From assembly GCA_024684065.1 (NCBI GenBank), contig JAIKXO010000295.1, positions 1 through 5,719 on the forward strand: 5,719 bases of DNA, given 5' to 3'. The first letter of the stretch is position 1. Every line of letters begins with the position of its first letter. Positions 5,308 through 5,719 of this stretch are shown piece by piece. This DNA is from Lachnospiraceae bacterium (lineage in GTDB: Bacteria > Bacillota_A > Clostridia > Lachnospirales > Lachnospiraceae). The translations under genes and the position numbers were made by a program. The notes under the pieces were generated by a model. It worked only from the letters and a program-made list of their open reading frames with translations. It did not search any database and was not told the DNA's origin.

Positions 5308-5496
5308 CTAATCCTTATACAGCAGAACCATTGCGTATCCCTCGAAGTTCACGTTCACGGTACACCTTAAGGAGTCGGTGTCTGTGTCGGGCAGGAAGGC
5401 AACGTTGCCGTACCTGTCAAGGGAGAGCATAGCATTTATCCACCGTGGCAGTGCTTTCTTTGTTTGAAGACCATGTGACATTCTTATTTGTTGCAT
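5308..5496 (-). pseudogene. C-terminal relic downstream of the Big_2 fragment, unrecognised
   Basis: A frame open from about 5496 to TAG 5310 to 5308 ends in LDRYGNVAFLPDTDTDSLRC, then TVNVNFEGYAMVLLYKD. The first half overlaps the Big_2 frame in a different register and is probably its shadow. From about 5425 onward the codons look used: frequent C or G in third position and a beta-strand-like pattern. This part could be the continuation of the Ig-like gene after a frameshift, or the tail of a second gene joined to it. I do not recognise the family. No ribosome binding site supports an independent start. Confidence 0.3.
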
Positions 5497-5569
5497 TATC
5501 CGGTGCTATTGTTTTGGTAAGTGTTTTGGAAGCACCGGGTTTTAGTTCTATCTCCTTTGGAGAATATGA
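5417..5569 (-). pseudogene. Bacterial Ig-like (Big_2) domain fragment
   Basis: A 50-codon frame bounded by TAA (5572 to 5570) and TGA (5419 to 5417) reads PKEIELKPGASKTLTKTIAP, then DNATNKNVTWSSNKESTATVD. This is the first two thirds of a Big_2 domain, whose usual text is L..GET.TLTATV.P.NATNK.VTW.SSN.SVATVD..G. Such domains are repeated in secreted and surface adhesins of Bacillota. The last strand (typically G.VTA...GTATIT) is lost, because the frame changes to CYALP and stops. There is no start codon or signal peptide. It is a relic of a larger surface protein. Confidence 0.6.
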
Positions 5570-5572
5570 TTA

Positions 5573-5592
5573 AGGGGTCAAAAGGTACCCCT
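5573..5592. repeat. Short inverted repeat beyond the Big_2 fragment
   Basis: AGGGGT (5573 to 5578) pairs with ACCCCT (5587 to 5592) over an 8-nt loop. It has no T tract on either strand. It marks the upstream edge of the Big_2 relic. Between here and 5690 I see only A+T-rich sequence with no supportable gene. Confidence 0.4.
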
Positions 5593-5694
5593 CATATAAA
5601 ATACCGAACAGACAACACATATTTATTTCAACGTCTGCAGCACATAAAAATATACTGAAAATATCAACGAGAATACTATGCTCGGGAGTCTTTT

Positions 5695-5719
5695 ATGAAA
5701 CGCACGATCAAGGTCAGAC
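5695..5719 (+). CDS. Possible start of a plus-strand gene running off the right edge
   Basis: ATG at 5695 opens MKRTIKVR and continues to the window end. GGGAG (5684 to 5688) sits 6 nt upstream, a good ribosome binding site spacing, and TATACT (5651 to 5656) could be a -10 box. Eight codons cannot identify a product. The assignment rests on the ribosome binding site alone. Confidence 0.35.

Noticed and set aside
3315..5719. Diversity-generating retroelement
   Set aside because: The RT lacks the DGR-type motif 4, I found no Avd-like gene, and no long template/variable repeat pair with adenine-directed differences is visible. The 10-mer TGCTATGCAC at 4622 and 5172 is too short to count.

Overview
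The window reads as an accessory region of a Bacillota genome, most likely a clostridial gut bacterium of the Lachnospiraceae kind. The reasons are intermediate base composition, purine-rich ribosome binding sites, and the closest recognisable families: a clostridial-type TIGR03960-like radical SAM protein, Ig-like Big_2 surface domains and serine-hydrolase penicillin-binding-type proteins. The taxonomic call is inference from style and has not been checked by a search.

The centre is a two-gene operon on the minus strand. A 413-residue reverse transcriptase (RT; 4556 down to 3315, TTG start) is followed by an 888-residue radical SAM protein (3322 down to 656). The two genes overlap by 8 nt, so translation is probably coupled. 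The RT keeps its catalytic aspartates but has a shortened motif 4, and it lacks the signatures I would expect of a retron, a diversity-generating retroelement or a group II intron maturase. The radical SAM protein has three parts: a B12-binding-like Rossmann domain, a radical SAM core with a CX3CX2C cluster, and a C-terminal DUF2344-like domain. It looks like a divergent relative of the housekeeping TIGR03960/TIGR03936 proteins. I do not know of a characterised system that pairs these two proteins; this is the candidate undescribed system. A short hairpin with a GAAA loop and a T tract (560 to 540) probably ends the operon.

Upstream of the RT (4557 to 5694) there is no intact gene. Closest to the RT is a 117-nt element (4611 to 4727) bounded by a 9-bp inverted repeat, with two interleaved internal stems and a promoter-like pair just ahead of it. 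It is the best candidate for a cognate non-coding RNA. Further out are a truncated SpoU-type methyltransferase fragment (4756 to 5010), a dense block of hairpins (5024 to 5151), a perfect TATAAT box, a terminator-like hairpin (5222 to 5266), and a broken Big_2 Ig-like domain fragment (5308 to 5569). The right edge may hold the first codons of a plus-strand gene.

Downstream of the operon (180 to 655) there are two more same-strand gene fragments, one from a beta-lactamase/PBP-type serine hydrolase and one from a DnaB-like ATPase with a defective Walker A. The left edge carries the 5' part of a small zinc-ribbon protein gene. The RT operon therefore sits intact among gene relics that all point the same way. 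This suggests either a decayed genomic island in which this operon is under selection, or, more speculatively, captured fragments.
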